Source: a marine gamma proteobacterium HTCC2080 (lineage in GTDB: Bacteria; Pseudomonadota; Gammaproteobacteria; Pseudomonadales; Halieaceae). Taken from it: a stretch of 64,000 bases of DNA. Shown in pieces: positions 8,510 to 17,534 of this stretch. The notes under the pieces are model-generated. The model was not told the origin of the DNA. It did not search any database and saw only the letters and a program-made list of their open reading frames with translations. Within the stretch, counting starts at the first letter, position 1. Every line of letters starts with the position of its first letter. The stretch covers positions 62,001 through 126,000 of the forward strand of contig AAVV01000008.1 of NCBI GenBank assembly GCA_000169115.1, read 5' to 3'. Made by a program: the position numbers and the translations under genes.

Positions 8510-10048
8510 TCAGTAGTCACGATCTTCGAAAGAGGCTTTCTGTCGACGCATGTAATCCAACAGGGCTTCATCGATAGCGGGGTCTAGCGCGGGTGGCTCA
8601 TAGTCGGCTAGCATTTTTTTCCAAATGACATTGGCGCGCTGAGCGGTGTCGAGACTTCCCTCGGCAGACCACTGCTCGTAACTGTTGCTGTCGGCTACGG
8701 TCGAGCGGTAAAAGGCCGTTTCGAAGTGCTTGAGGGTGTGCTCAGAGCCCAAAAAGTGTTTTCCGGGGCCGCCTTCTTCAAAGGCACTCATTGCCTGCGC
8801 ATCTTCAGAGAGGTCTACACCGTTGAGCAGTACACCAATCATACTGGCCTGGTCGCAATCCATAATGAATTTTTCATAGCCCATCGCGAGACCGCCTTCG
8901 AGCCAGCCCGCGGTGTGAAGCATAAAGTTCACGCCGGCCAGGGCAGCGGTCTGAAGGGTATTAGCCGATTCATAAGCGGCTTGCGCATCGGGCAGTTTAG
9001 AAGCGCATAAACCGCCCCCACTTCTAAAGGGTACTCCAAGGCGTCGCGCGAGTGCCGCTGCTGCATAAATAACCATGCTTGGCTCAGGAGTGCCAAAAGT
9101 CGGTGCACCTGTTGCCATGGAGACTGCGGCGGCAAAAGTTCCAAAAACCACAGGTGCCCCGGGCCTGATTAGTTGGGTCAGAGTGATACCTGCTAAGGCC
9201 TCGGCCAAAATTTGCGTGACTGTTCCTGTCACGGTTACAGGTGACATGGCGCCTGCCAAAATAAAGGGCGAGATAACGGTGGCTTGATTATTGCGAGCGT
9301 AGACTTTCAATGATCCCAGCATGGTGCCGTCAAAGACCATAGGAGAATTGACGTTGATCAGGCTGGTTAACACGCAATTTTGATCAACAAACTCGTCGCC
9401 AAAGACGAGTTTTGCCATGTCTACAGAGTCTTGAGCTCGGCTATCCAGCGTGACTGAGCCCATAAGGGGTTTATCGCTGTATTTGAAGTGGCTGTAGACC
9501 ATGTCGTAGTGACGCTTGTTAACCGGCAGATCAACGGGTTCACAGACCGTACCACCTGAGTGGTGCAAGCCGGGCGCCATGTACGCTAACTTGACGAAAT
9601 TACGGAAGTCTTCAATGGTGGCGTAGCGACGCCCTTTGTCCAAATCGTGAACAAAAGGAGGGCCGTAAGCAGGGACTAGGACGGTGTTTTTCCCACCAAT
9701 GGTGACGCTGCGGGCAGGATTACGCGCGTGTTGGGTGTAGCTCGCTGGGGCGCTAGCTTGAATGATCGACCGGCAAAGCCCCGGTGCAAAGCGCACACGA
9801 GTACCATCGACGTCTGCCCCGGCATTTTTGAACAGTTCCAAAACTTCAGGGTCATCCAGAAAATCGATGCCAATTTCAGCTAGCAGCCGATCAGCATTGT
9901 GCTCAATAAGTTCAAGGGCCTCGGTAGAGAGCATTTCAAAATAGGGGATCTTTCGCTCAATAAAGGGGGCCGTTGCCGCGACCGTATTGCGCGCCTCGCG
10001 TCGTCCAGCGCGCCCGCCACCTTTCCGTCTGACTCCTCGTTCACTCAT
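8510..10048 (-). CDS. MttB-family (COG5598) corrinoid methyltransferase, non-pyrrolysine type
   Basis: This enzyme is related to trimethylamine methyltransferase and should demethylate a methylated amine, transferring the methyl to the adjacent corrinoid protein. The whole reading frame is open with no internal TAG, so it belongs to the non-pyrrolysine group, which includes enzymes for glycine betaine, proline betaine and carnitine; the substrate here is unknown. Family segments include the early RKIPYFEML, VPAYGPPFV, SGGTVCEPVDLPV and LGSEHTLKHFE near the C-terminus. I chose ATG 10048 over GTG 10060 because AAGGGGGTGAT lies just upstream; this gives 512 residues. The N-terminus is Arg/Gly-rich (ERGVRRKGGGRAGRREARN). 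It is the first gene of the operon. Confidence 0.9.
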   Translation of the reverse strand: MSERGVRRKGGGRAGRREARNTVAATAPFIERKIPYFEMLSTEALELIEHNADRLLAEIGIDFLDDPEVLELFKNAGADVDGTRVRFAPGLCRSIIQASAPASYTQHARNPARSVTIGGKNTVLVPAYGPPFVHDLDKGRRYATIEDFRNFVKLAYMAPGLHHSGGTVCEPVDLPVNKRHYDMVYSHFKYSDKPLMGSVTLDSRAQDSVDMAKLVFGDEFVDQNCVLTSLINVNSPMVFDGTMLGSLKVYARNNQATVISPFILAGAMSPVTVTGTVTQILAEALAGITLTQLIRPGAPVVFGTFAAAVSMATGAPTFGTPEPSMVIYAAAALARRLGVPFRSGGGLCASKLPDAQAAYESANTLQTAALAGVNFMLHTAGWLEGGLAMGYEKFIMDCDQASMIGVLLNGVDLSEDAQAMSAFEEGGPGKHFLGSEHTLKHFETAFYRSTVADSNSYEQWSAEGSLDTAQRANVIWKKMLADYEPPALDPAIDEALLDYMRRQKASFEDRDY

Positions 10049-10512
10049 TTCGACAATCACCCCCTTCAGACCTTCGTTGTGCCGTTTCGTCCGGCTTTAA
10101 GTGCGGCTCACCCATTGGCAACGCGCGTGGGCCTTTCCTCAACTAAAGCCCCTGTTGTGTTAACAATAGGCGCTGCTGGCATGCCTTGCACTGTACTTTA
10201 AAAACGAACGATTAACGCCGCTAATGTCCCCCCTATGGCCTTTTGACACTTGATCTAGACCGACATAGACGGTACCAAAAACGACCTGCTTGGTAGAAAA
10301 AATATGGCCTTTTTCTAGTTCCAAAAACGGCGGATTGGTCGACTATTATTGCGTTCAGTAAAATGTGGAATAACCAGCGATATTTTTATCACTTAAACAA
10401 CAGTGCAAGTCTACATCTATGAGCGTTTCAGCCCACCTGGTGTCACCAAATTGACCTTTTGCACCGGCCAAATTTGCAGCATCGTGCCAGTGCTTTGGCT
10501 TATTGGCTTAGC
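10049..10512. promoter_or_regulatory. Control region of the corrinoid operon, with repeated motifs
   Basis: About 460 bases without a gene lie ahead of the corrinoid operon. TATGGCCTTTT occurs at 10234-10244 and again at 10303-10313, and CCAAAAACG occurs at 10275-10283 and 10321-10329, both in the same orientation. Such paired motifs suggest regulator binding sites, though no regulator gene is adjacent. I could not place a confident -35/-10 pair on the minus strand. Confidence 0.4.
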
Positions 10513-11562
10513 TTAATGCCCTTGGATTTTACTCATCATGGCGACAGGTTCGCCTTTGGTTACCGGCGGTGTGCTAATGACGTAATTGATCACACCAGAA
10601 AAGGGCGCACGTATCTTGGTGATTTCGTTGCCAAAGAAATCTACTAAGACCCCCAGAAGAGCACCTTTTGTGACCGTATAGCCGTCTTTAGTAGCGGGCT
10701 TGAAAATTCCGGAAGCCGGGCTCTTTACCACCTGATAGTCGGTGAGCCAAGTGATACCGAGATTGGGAACCTCGACACCGGGCACCATGCGCAAGTGGCG
10801 CAGCACGTTCCAGATGCCAGACTTCGCAAGCTCCGACCAGTGCGGATCGTTGGAGCCAGACTGACCTGTCTCTGTCGTGATAGCAGGTATTCCCCTCACC
10901 AACGCCGTTTGATCGGAAAATAGCGACGGGCCTGAGGCATACTGCGGACCTGTGTCGATCACAATATGATCGAGCCCAAATGCAACAGCCATGCCTTTAA
11001 TTTTTTGGTCAAACACCGTATCACCGGTAACTGGCATGTAGACGTACGGTCGTAACGCTTCATTACCGTCACCACTGTGCAGATCAATAAGATAGTCGGC
11101 CTGATCAATGACCTTGGTGGTGATTTGGTGTGCGATACGCTGACTAAGCGTGCCCTCCGGATCTCCGGGGAACATACGATTGAGATTTTTTCCATCCACA
11201 GGGCTGTAATAAATTGTGCGGCCTAAAAATGAGGGCAGATTTGCCACATGCACCAGAATGACCGTTCCTCGTAGCAAAGTAGGATCGATCTCTGATCTTA
11301 TCGACTGAAGAGCTGTAATGGGAGGGTATTCGTAGCCGTGTACGCCTGCGAGTAGGGCAAGTACTGGACCGGGAGTGGCCCCATGAATAACGGTGATAGG
11401 TATCTTGCTGCCAGCGTCAGTGCCTGCAGGAACTTCTAAAAACCCTGAAACCTGTGTTCCCTCAAAAGCTTCTACATCACCCACAGAGAACGGCTCGGCG
11501 CCTGCTGAAAAAGCTGCTGTGACCAGCAGTAAAAAATAGAAAATCGCCCTTAGGTTTTGCAT
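10513..11562 (-). CDS. Exported succinylglutamate desuccinylase/aspartoacylase-like metallopeptidase
   Basis: This is an M14-type zinc hydrolase of the AstE/AspA group with an N-terminal signal peptide (LRAIFYFLLLVTAAFSAGA). Zinc-site candidates are GVHGYE (HxxE) and LIDLHSG (His), and TETGQSG carries a plausible catalytic Glu. The C-terminal part forms the beta domain typical of the family (GIFKPATKDGYTVTKGALL). I chose the ATG at 11562 because it places the signal peptide at the N-terminus; ATG 11577 is also possible and neither has a clear ribosome binding site. Export makes cytosolic arginine catabolism (AstE) unlikely; an N-acyl amino acid or amide substrate in the periplasm is inference. 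It ends about 450 bases upstream of the corrinoid operon on the same strand. Confidence 0.8.
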   Translation of the reverse strand: MQNLRAIFYFLLLVTAAFSAGAEPFSVGDVEAFEGTQVSGFLEVPAGTDAGSKIPITVIHGATPGPVLALLAGVHGYEYPPITALQSIRSEIDPTLLRGTVILVHVANLPSFLGRTIYYSPVDGKNLNRMFPGDPEGTLSQRIAHQITTKVIDQADYLIDLHSGDGNEALRPYVYMPVTGDTVFDQKIKGMAVAFGLDHIVIDTGPQYASGPSLFSDQTALVRGIPAITTETGQSGSNDPHWSELAKSGIWNVLRHLRMVPGVEVPNLGITWLTDYQVVKSPASGIFKPATKDGYTVTKGALLGVLVDFFGNEITKIRAPFSGVINYVISTPPVTKGEPVAMMSKIQGH

Positions 11563-11832
11563 AACGTGTTTACCCATGTCGATGTTGCAAGCGGCCAAAC
11601 TTCCGACTGGACGGACTTGGCACGTTGGATTCAATCCTGGCCTGCAAACATGTGGCGCTTAATGCCAGAGAGCGCAGCCTTTATAACCTGTGAAGTGTTT
11701 CCCGATGAACCGTATTGACGTCGTCCGATTTGGGGTAGGTGCCTATTGAATTTGGAGTCTATACTAAAACCCAAGGTGGCTTGTGACCCGCCGTTATGGG
11801 CAAGTCGCAACTGCTTCGGGGGCGAGTGACAA

Positions 11833-12618
11833 ATGATGAAAGTCTTTAAGACAACCTATGGTCCTTGGGCGCTGGTGGCCGGTGCTTCGGAGGGGTTGGG
11901 TGCGGCGTTTGCTGAATCTCTGGCATCAAGAGGGATAAATCTTATTTTGGTTGCTAGGCGTGAGCCCCAATTACTGGCTTTCGCAGAAGTGTTGAGAGAC
12001 CGTTATGGCGTTACTGTTGAAACCCACGCTTTAGATCTTGCCGTCCCCGGTGCGGCCGAAAGCTTTATTCGCGGTTTGCATCATGATGTGGGGCTGTTGA
12101 TCTGTAATGCTGCTTACTCCGCTGTGGGCTTATTTCAGGAAGTTCCGCTGACTCAGTTGCAGCAAATACTGTCGGTTAACACAGCGGCGCCTTTGGCGCT
12201 GACACGTGAGCTGATCCCCAGGTTGATAAAGCGCGGCCGTGGTGGGGTTGTGCTGATGTCGTCTTTATCGGGAGGGCAGGGTAGCGCCAATATCGCCACT
12301 TATGCCGCGACCAAGGCCTTTAACACCGTGCTTGCTGAGGGCCTGTGGCAGGAGCTGGGGTCTCAAGGCATTGATGTCATCGCCTCCTGTGCCGGCGCGA
12401 TCCGCACGCCGGCTTATCAAAGTGCGCAGAAAGGCGCAGAGGCGCCGGGGATTCTCAGTGCCCATACTGTGGCCGAGGAGACGCTGGGTGCTTTGGGTAA
12501 AACTCCAACCGTGATCCCTGGCCGACTCAATAAAGTGGTTGGATTTTTGATGCGACGCCTGTTGCCTAGAGCCACAGCAATACGGTTAATGTCTAAAAGT
12601 ACTAAGGAGCTCCAGTGA
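11833..12618 (+). CDS. Short-chain dehydrogenase/reductase
   Basis: This is a classical SDR of 261 residues. It shows the nucleotide-binding GASEGLGAA motif near residue 18, the CNAAYS (NNAG-type) segment, the catalytic serine in VLMSSLSGG and the YAATK catalytic Tyr-Lys pair. It reduces or oxidises a keto/hydroxy group with NAD(P). The reading frame begins with two consecutive ATG codons, so the start is uncertain by one codon. Its stop overlaps the start of the ERG4/ERG24 gene as TGATG, with an AAGGAG for that gene inside its 3' end, so the two are translated together. This suggests a shared lipid or steroid-like substrate, which is inference. Confidence 0.85.
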   Translation: MMKVFKTTYGPWALVAGASEGLGAAFAESLASRGINLILVARREPQLLAFAEVLRDRYGVTVETHALDLAVPGAAESFIRGLHHDVGLLICNAAYSAVGLFQEVPLTQLQQILSVNTAAPLALTRELIPRLIKRGRGGVVLMSSLSGGQGSANIATYAATKAFNTVLAEGLWQELGSQGIDVIASCAGAIRTPAYQSAQKGAEAPGILSAHTVAEETLGALGKTPTVIPGRLNKVVGFLMRRLLPRATAIRLMSKSTKELQ

Positions 12619-13697
12619 TGATTGAAGTGATGGGTTTTTTAACGCCTTTTATTGTTTACCTCTGTATTACGCTTTTGCACTTCTTCCTCCCGGGGCGGTG
12701 GGTAGTGGGTTATGTGGATAACCCTAACACTGGCCAGAAATTACGCTATCGACTGAATGGCCGGTTGGTGCTATTGGCGTCGATTGGCCTTTGGTACACC
12801 CTGGGCTATTTGGGATGGGTGTCTTGGGGTTGGCTTTATGAAGTGCGCTGGTCCAGTCTGGCGGGGGCCTGTGTCATAGGCTTGGTGTATTCCCTGGCTT
12901 CGGTTCTACCCTATCCGTCAACCGGCCGAAGTTTTCCAGTCGACTTCTTTTTGGGACGCCCTGAAAACCCTCAATTTAGAGACGGGCATATTGACGCGAA
13001 AATGTGGTTGTACCTGATTGGTGCTGTCATGTTGGCCCTCAACGTCTTGAGTTTTGCTGCGCATCATCACTTAACCTATGGGAATGAATCGTCCGCTGGA
13101 ATATTCGTGAGTGCCGCACTTATTATCTATTTTATTCTGGATTACCTCACTTTTGAAAAAGTGCATCTGTATACCTACGATATTTTTGCCGAGCGGGTTG
13201 GTTTTAAGCTGGGGTGGGGCTGCCTGACGTTCTATCCCTATTTTTATGCCATAGCACTCTGGTCAACTGTCGACCTACCGAATCCCGAGCAGCCGGTCTG
13301 GTGGCCCTATTTGAGTGTCGGGCTGTTTTTCATGGGATGGTGTCTCGCTCGCGGCGCCAATATGCAAAAATTTTATTTCAAAATTCAGCCCGACAAGTCC
13401 TTTTTAGGCATCACTCCAGAAACGGTCACCGATGGGGAGCGTACGCTGTTGGTAAATGGCTTTTGGGGCCTAAGTCGCCACATCAACTACTTGGGAGAAA
13501 TCTTGATGGCCAGCGGCATAGCCCTTGCGGTGGGCTACCCCGGGGCCATTTGGCCGTGGCTGTACCCACTTTATTATGTCGTGCTTTTATTTCCCCGGGA
13601 GCGCGATGATGATCGACGCTGTGCCGCCAAATATGGTCCTCTGTGGCAGGAGTACACAAGTCGGGTTAAGCACCGCATCATTCCTTACATCTATTAA
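12618..13697 (+). CDS. ERG4/ERG24-family sterol reductase-like membrane protein
   Basis: This integral membrane protein of 359 residues is built like eukaryotic C14/C24(28) sterol reductases, which use NADPH to reduce sterol double bonds. The family signatures are clear: ANMQKFYFKIQP, the GFWGLSRHINYLGE loop, and the terminal RDDDRRCAAKYG...RIIPYIY. About eight or nine hydrophobic segments are present. I chose ATG 12618 rather than GTG 12615 because AAGGAG at 12604-12609 is eight bases from it. Bacteria rarely make sterols and no squalene epoxidase or cyclase is in the window, so it may act on imported sterols or another polycyclic or isoprenoid lipid together with the coupled SDR. Confidence 0.88.
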   Translation: MIEVMGFLTPFIVYLCITLLHFFLPGRWVVGYVDNPNTGQKLRYRLNGRLVLLASIGLWYTLGYLGWVSWGWLYEVRWSSLAGACVIGLVYSLASVLPYPSTGRSFPVDFFLGRPENPQFRDGHIDAKMWLYLIGAVMLALNVLSFAAHHHLTYGNESSAGIFVSAALIIYFILDYLTFEKVHLYTYDIFAERVGFKLGWGCLTFYPYFYAIALWSTVDLPNPEQPVWWPYLSVGLFFMGWCLARGANMQKFYFKIQPDKSFLGITPETVTDGERTLLVNGFWGLSRHINYLGEILMASGIALAVGYPGAIWPWLYPLYYVVLLFPRERDDDRRCAAKYGPLWQEYTSRVKHRIIPYIY

Positions 13698-13810
13698 CCG
13701 GTCGCCTTGTGCAGCAGCACCTGCTGGGGAGCTCCACGGGTGCACGTTCTCCAAGCACTAGGACTCGGTTCGGCTTCGACTTGGCAGCAAGCCGCGTGCC
13801 GATGGGTGCG

Positions 13811-15076
13811 CTATCGTGATGCCGGCGCCACTTTGGGCAGCCTGGTAAAAGCGAAGGCGGCAATTGCGCCTATCAGCGCAGTCCCAAGCAGGCACATAAA
13901 CATTTTTTGGAATCCCAGTAGGCCCGGGTTGTTGTCGATTAAATAACCGGCGACAGCAGCCACATAGACATCGGGCGTGTAGCCAATCACCGACACGACG
14001 CCTATTGCTGTGCCTGTCATTGCCAGAGGTATTCGACCTTCCTCGAACAGTGCGAAGTACAAACCGCGCAGTCCAAAAATGGCGATTCCCGTCACTACGG
14101 TGTTAGCCAAAATAAAGCTAAAGCTGCCCATGGCCTGACCGGTAAAAGCGAACAAGCTGTGGCTAATAATTAAAATGCCAAAACACACTACGGTCATTTT
14201 CGATACGCCAAAACGATCGGCCATCAGCCCTAAGATCAGAGCGGCGATTGGTCGCGTCCAAGCACCCAAAGTCACGATTTGCGCGGCTTCAATTTCATCA
14301 ATACCGTGCCCTCGCACAGCAAACAAGGCGTACTGGTCGAAGGCTTTATAGCTCGTGTAGGCGCAAACTAAAACGATGGTTTGCAACCATACGGCGGGAA
14401 TTCGCATCACCTGCCAGAAGTGAACAAACAAGGGGGATTGCGCCGATGTGGTGGTCTCCACAAGACCTCGCAATGTAAACCAGACTATAAGACCGGTTAG
14501 TGCTGTGACGGCGGTATAACCCCATATGATTTGCTGCAATGCCGCCCGTTTAGCCATTACACTTGCGGCATCGTAGCCGTCGGGAAATGCGAAAGAAAAC
14601 AATGCTACCCCTAGCGATGCGAGCACGGCAGCGAGCAAACCCCGGCCGCCATCAAGAACACCATAAGCGAGACCTTGATTGGAAATTCCCCCCCAACTTC
14701 TTGTTGCCTTAATGAGGGCCGCCCAGAAAAGCAGTACGGTGGACAGCCCAAAAAATCCCCAAACAATCATGGCGCCGTAGTAGCCAGGGAAAGTTGCTAG
14801 ATAAAGTCCTCCTGAGGCGGTTAGCCACAGCGAGAGCGCCAGTAATTTGCGGGCGGGAAAACGATCGGCAAGGGGGCCTCCAAAAAAGTAAGCGCCCATG
14901 GCGACAACGCCATAAGCGGCTTGGGCGACGCCTAACTCCGTCGCTGACAGGCCAAAAACTTCGAGTACCGTGGGTCGGAAAAAACGGGTGACGTGATAGG
15001 GCAAAGTAAATATGGCTTCCCCCGCCATAATAAGGGACAACATGATGATCCAGCGCTGTAAGTTAGTTTGCGGCAT
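13811..15076 (-). CDS. Major facilitator superfamily transporter
   Basis: This is a 421-residue inner-membrane carrier with about twelve hydrophobic segments. The MFS loop 2-3 signature appears as GGPLADRFPARKLLALSL and its second-half copy as LGLMADRFGVSKMTVV. The overall pattern suggests the phosphate/nitrate/organic-anion antiporter-like branch of MFS, but I cannot name the substrate. It is transcribed alone; genes on both sides face away or converge. No ribosome binding site of note precedes the ATG. Confidence 0.85.
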   Translation of the reverse strand: MPQTNLQRWIIMLSLIMAGEAIFTLPYHVTRFFRPTVLEVFGLSATELGVAQAAYGVVAMGAYFFGGPLADRFPARKLLALSLWLTASGGLYLATFPGYYGAMIVWGFFGLSTVLLFWAALIKATRSWGGISNQGLAYGVLDGGRGLLAAVLASLGVALFSFAFPDGYDAASVMAKRAALQQIIWGYTAVTALTGLIVWFTLRGLVETTTSAQSPLFVHFWQVMRIPAVWLQTIVLVCAYTSYKAFDQYALFAVRGHGIDEIEAAQIVTLGAWTRPIAALILGLMADRFGVSKMTVVCFGILIISHSLFAFTGQAMGSFSFILANTVVTGIAIFGLRGLYFALFEEGRIPLAMTGTAIGVVSVIGYTPDVYVAAVAGYLIDNNPGLLGFQKMFMCLLGTALIGAIAAFAFTRLPKVAPASR

Positions 15077-15275
15077 GCTGACATCGGGCCTCGGGTTGGT
15101 AAGGATCTACAGGTGAAGATTTACTGCCATCGGTACGTCGGTCAGGCAGGGCTACGGGTGGGTATTATAAACCCATCTGCGAGGTGTATTTTATGGTTGC
15201 GACGCTGTGTCGATAACCGTAACCTTTGGCGGATATCGTGGGTTTTATTGTAAGAAGGCAAGCTGGGACAGAGCG

Positions 15276-16076
15276 ATGAGTGAAGTAGTAGTGAAAACCG
15301 AGCAAGCGGGTCCGGTGCTTTGGATTACTCTAAATCAGGGAAGAATACGTAATCCGTTGTCTTCTCAAATGATCGCGAGTCTCACTCAGGCATTGGCCTC
15401 GGGTTATGAAGATGACCGTTGTCGTGTCATTGTTCTAGCGGCCGAAGGCCCGGTATTCAGTTCAGGACACGATCTGAAAGAAATGCACCCGAAGGAAGGC
15501 GAAGAGAACGCTGCAACAAGGCATCGTATCGTCAATATTCTCGAAAACTGTGCGGCCCTAATGCAGGGTATTGTTCAGGCACCTAAGCCGGTTATAGCTT
15601 GCGTTCAGGGCACTGCAACTGCCGCAGGCTGTCAGCTAGTCTCGGCGTGTGACTTGGCTATTGCAGCTAGTGATGCGCATTTTTGCACGCCAGGGGTTAA
15701 CGTGGGCGCGTTTTGTACTACCCCACTGGTGGGTATTGGTCGTAATGTCTCCCGCAAGCACGCTATGGAGATGGCCTTAACCGGTGACATGTTTTCTGCC
15801 GATGACGCGGTAAAGTTTGGGCTGATCAATCGTCATGTCGCGCCCGAGGTCTTGCTTGCCGAGACGGCTGCTCTAGCGCAGAAGATCGCTTCACGTTCAG
15901 CACAAAGTATTCGCGGCGGCAAAGCCGCTTTTTACCGGCAAATAGAAATGCCGCTGGCTGATGCCTTTGAGTATGCCAATCAGGTAATGCTAGAGGGTAT
16001 GGCAGATAGTGGTGACCCTGAGGAAGGGCGGTTAGCTTTCATTGAAAAACGGAACCCTGTCTGGAACCAAGAGTAA
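15276..16076 (+). CDS. Enoyl-CoA hydratase/isomerase, ECHDC3-like
   Basis: This crotonase-fold protein has 266 residues. The CoA-binding and oxyanion-hole segments are FSSGHDLKEM and GTATAAGCQL, followed by CTPGVNVGAFCTTPLVG, a pattern seen in the ECHDC3 branch. The usual paired catalytic Glu residues of enoyl-CoA hydratase 1 are not evident: the position after the second oxyanion loop reads GVNVGAF. Hydratase activity is therefore uncertain, and another crotonase reaction is possible. The frame is open further upstream to 15207, but the chosen ATG is where similarity begins. It stands alone between the MFS gene and an M20 peptidase. Confidence 0.82.
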   Translation: MSEVVVKTEQAGPVLWITLNQGRIRNPLSSQMIASLTQALASGYEDDRCRVIVLAAEGPVFSSGHDLKEMHPKEGEENAATRHRIVNILENCAALMQGIVQAPKPVIACVQGTATAAGCQLVSACDLAIAASDAHFCTPGVNVGAFCTTPLVGIGRNVSRKHAMEMALTGDMFSADDAVKFGLINRHVAPEVLLAETAALAQKIASRSAQSIRGGKAAFYRQIEMPLADAFEYANQVMLEGMADSGDPEEGRLAFIEKRNPVWNQE

Positions 16077-16158
16077 GCCCGAGCCTATATTGCGCTCACA
16101 TTGGCTGCGGTCGCCGTGATTTGAGCTGACCCTGCAAGGCACCCAGACGGCCCCAGAT

Positions 16159-17478
16159 TTACTGGCCGCCCTTGTCCCGGCTGTCCTTAGATAGGCGCAA
16201 CATCAGTATGGCTGCACGCTTTATGGCGAGAGCCATCGAGTCGAGCTGCAAGCTTTCGTTGGGTGTGTGACCCCCTTTGCCCAGAGCACCCAATCCTGCG
16301 AGAGCATCGGTATAAGGCGCCACGAAAGCTATATCGGCAGCACCCCTGCGCAGGGGATCCCATGTTTTCATAGCACCCCGTCCGAGGTCTTCGTTGACCT
16401 TAGATAGAGCCAGCGCGAGTGTTTTATTGCCTTCGGTTGGGGCCATGGGTGGGTAGCTATCGTCAAAGCTAAGCGTCGCTTCGGTATGCGGTAGGTGTTT
16501 TGCGACAATCGCTTGCATGTGTTGCTTGGCGTTTTTCAGTTGCTCGACAGACAGCGCTCGAATTCCTCCGTGCACGACAGTATTACTGGGCACAACGTTG
16601 GTTTTTCCGAATGTCGTTCCTTTATTGCTTGCTGCTTCATAGGTTGCCGCTGTACCCCCTTGAATATTGCCCGCGTTAAAAGTCAGGCCATATTCTCCAC
16701 GGACTTGCGTGTAAAAGGCATTGAGAATTCGCACGGCTTCATTAATGGCGCCGGCACCAACATCATCACTGAAAATGGCTGATGAATGTGCCTGCCGACC
16801 TTTTACCTCAAGCAGCCAGCTGCTGGAGCTACGCCTGGCAATGGTTGCCCAATCATCGCCCTCAGTCGTGATAGCACCTTCAAAGCCCAGTGCAATATCG
16901 GCCCATTGGCCTGCCTCCAGTAAATCCCTTCGGGATACAGCAAGCGGGCGTCCCGGCTTCTCTTCGTCCCCGGTATAGGCCACTGTTACAGCCATGTCTT
17001 CAAGGGCGCCGATGTGATCAAGCGCTTTTAAGGCATAAACGATCACCGCATTGCCCGATTTCATATCGCTAATGCCGGGCCCCTCAGCAGTGTTAGCTGT
17101 GCGGTTAAAAGCTTGAAACTCGTCGTCCGCCTCAAACACGGTGTCGAGGTGCCCAATGAGCAATAATTTTGCGCCCGCGCCGGCTTTTTTTGCGAACAAG
17201 TGTCCGGCGCGGTTCACCGCCTCAGGCATATCGATCCATCGCACGTCGAGGTTAAGTGCGCTGAGCTCACGGGCCATCACGTCACCGACGGCTCGAACAC
17301 CTTCGTGATTCATCGTGCCACTGCCAATGTTAACGGTCTCTTCCAGAAGGGCGATGGCCTGTTCCTGATGCTGGTCTATCCAGTCACTGATGGCTTGCTC
17401 ATCATCAGAAAGCGCAGCAGCTTTACCTGAAAGGCTGATCAGTATTAAAAGTATGGTCAGTGCATGGGGATATCGCAT
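16159..17478 (-). CDS. Exported M20-family metallopeptidase, glutamate carboxypeptidase-like
   Basis: This is a di-zinc peptidase of the M20 family, similar in pattern to carboxypeptidase G2, preceded by a signal peptide (ALTILLILISLSGKAAA). Metal ligands are visible in GHLDTVF (His, Asp), GISDMKSGNA (bridging Asp), AYTGDEE (catalytic and ligand Glu) and KGGHTPNE (His); the dimerisation lid lies between. I chose ATG 17478 over two upstream ATGs because AAGGGC lies about seven bases ahead of it and the signal peptide then begins at once; length is 439. Release of C-terminal glutamate or other amino acids in the periplasm is likely. It follows the metallo-beta-lactamase-fold gene closely and is probably co-transcribed. 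Confidence 0.85.
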   Translation of the reverse strand: MRYPHALTILLILISLSGKAAALSDDEQAISDWIDQHQEQAIALLEETVNIGSGTMNHEGVRAVGDVMARELSALNLDVRWIDMPEAVNRAGHLFAKKAGAGAKLLLIGHLDTVFEADDEFQAFNRTANTAEGPGISDMKSGNAVIVYALKALDHIGALEDMAVTVAYTGDEEKPGRPLAVSRRDLLEAGQWADIALGFEGAITTEGDDWATIARRSSSSWLLEVKGRQAHSSAIFSDDVGAGAINEAVRILNAFYTQVRGEYGLTFNAGNIQGGTAATYEAASNKGTTFGKTNVVPSNTVVHGGIRALSVEQLKNAKQHMQAIVAKHLPHTEATLSFDDSYPPMAPTEGNKTLALALSKVNEDLGRGAMKTWDPLRRGAADIAFVAPYTDALAGLGALGKGGHTPNESLQLDSMALAIKRAAILMLRLSKDSRDKGGQ

Positions 17479-17534
17479 ATTTTTGCCCTTAGCTAATTTC
17501 ATTGCCGCTGATATAGGCATCAAGCGCACAGCTC

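Noticed and set aside
8510-10048. Pyrrolysine-type trimethylamine methyltransferase
   Set aside because: The reading frame has no internal TAG codon and no pyrrolysine genes are in the window, so this is a non-pyrrolysine family member.
10061-10512. Cobalamin riboswitch ahead of the corrinoid operon
   Set aside because: I looked for a B12-box-like sequence and the surrounding stems on the minus strand and did not find them; the repeats seen there look like protein-binding sites.
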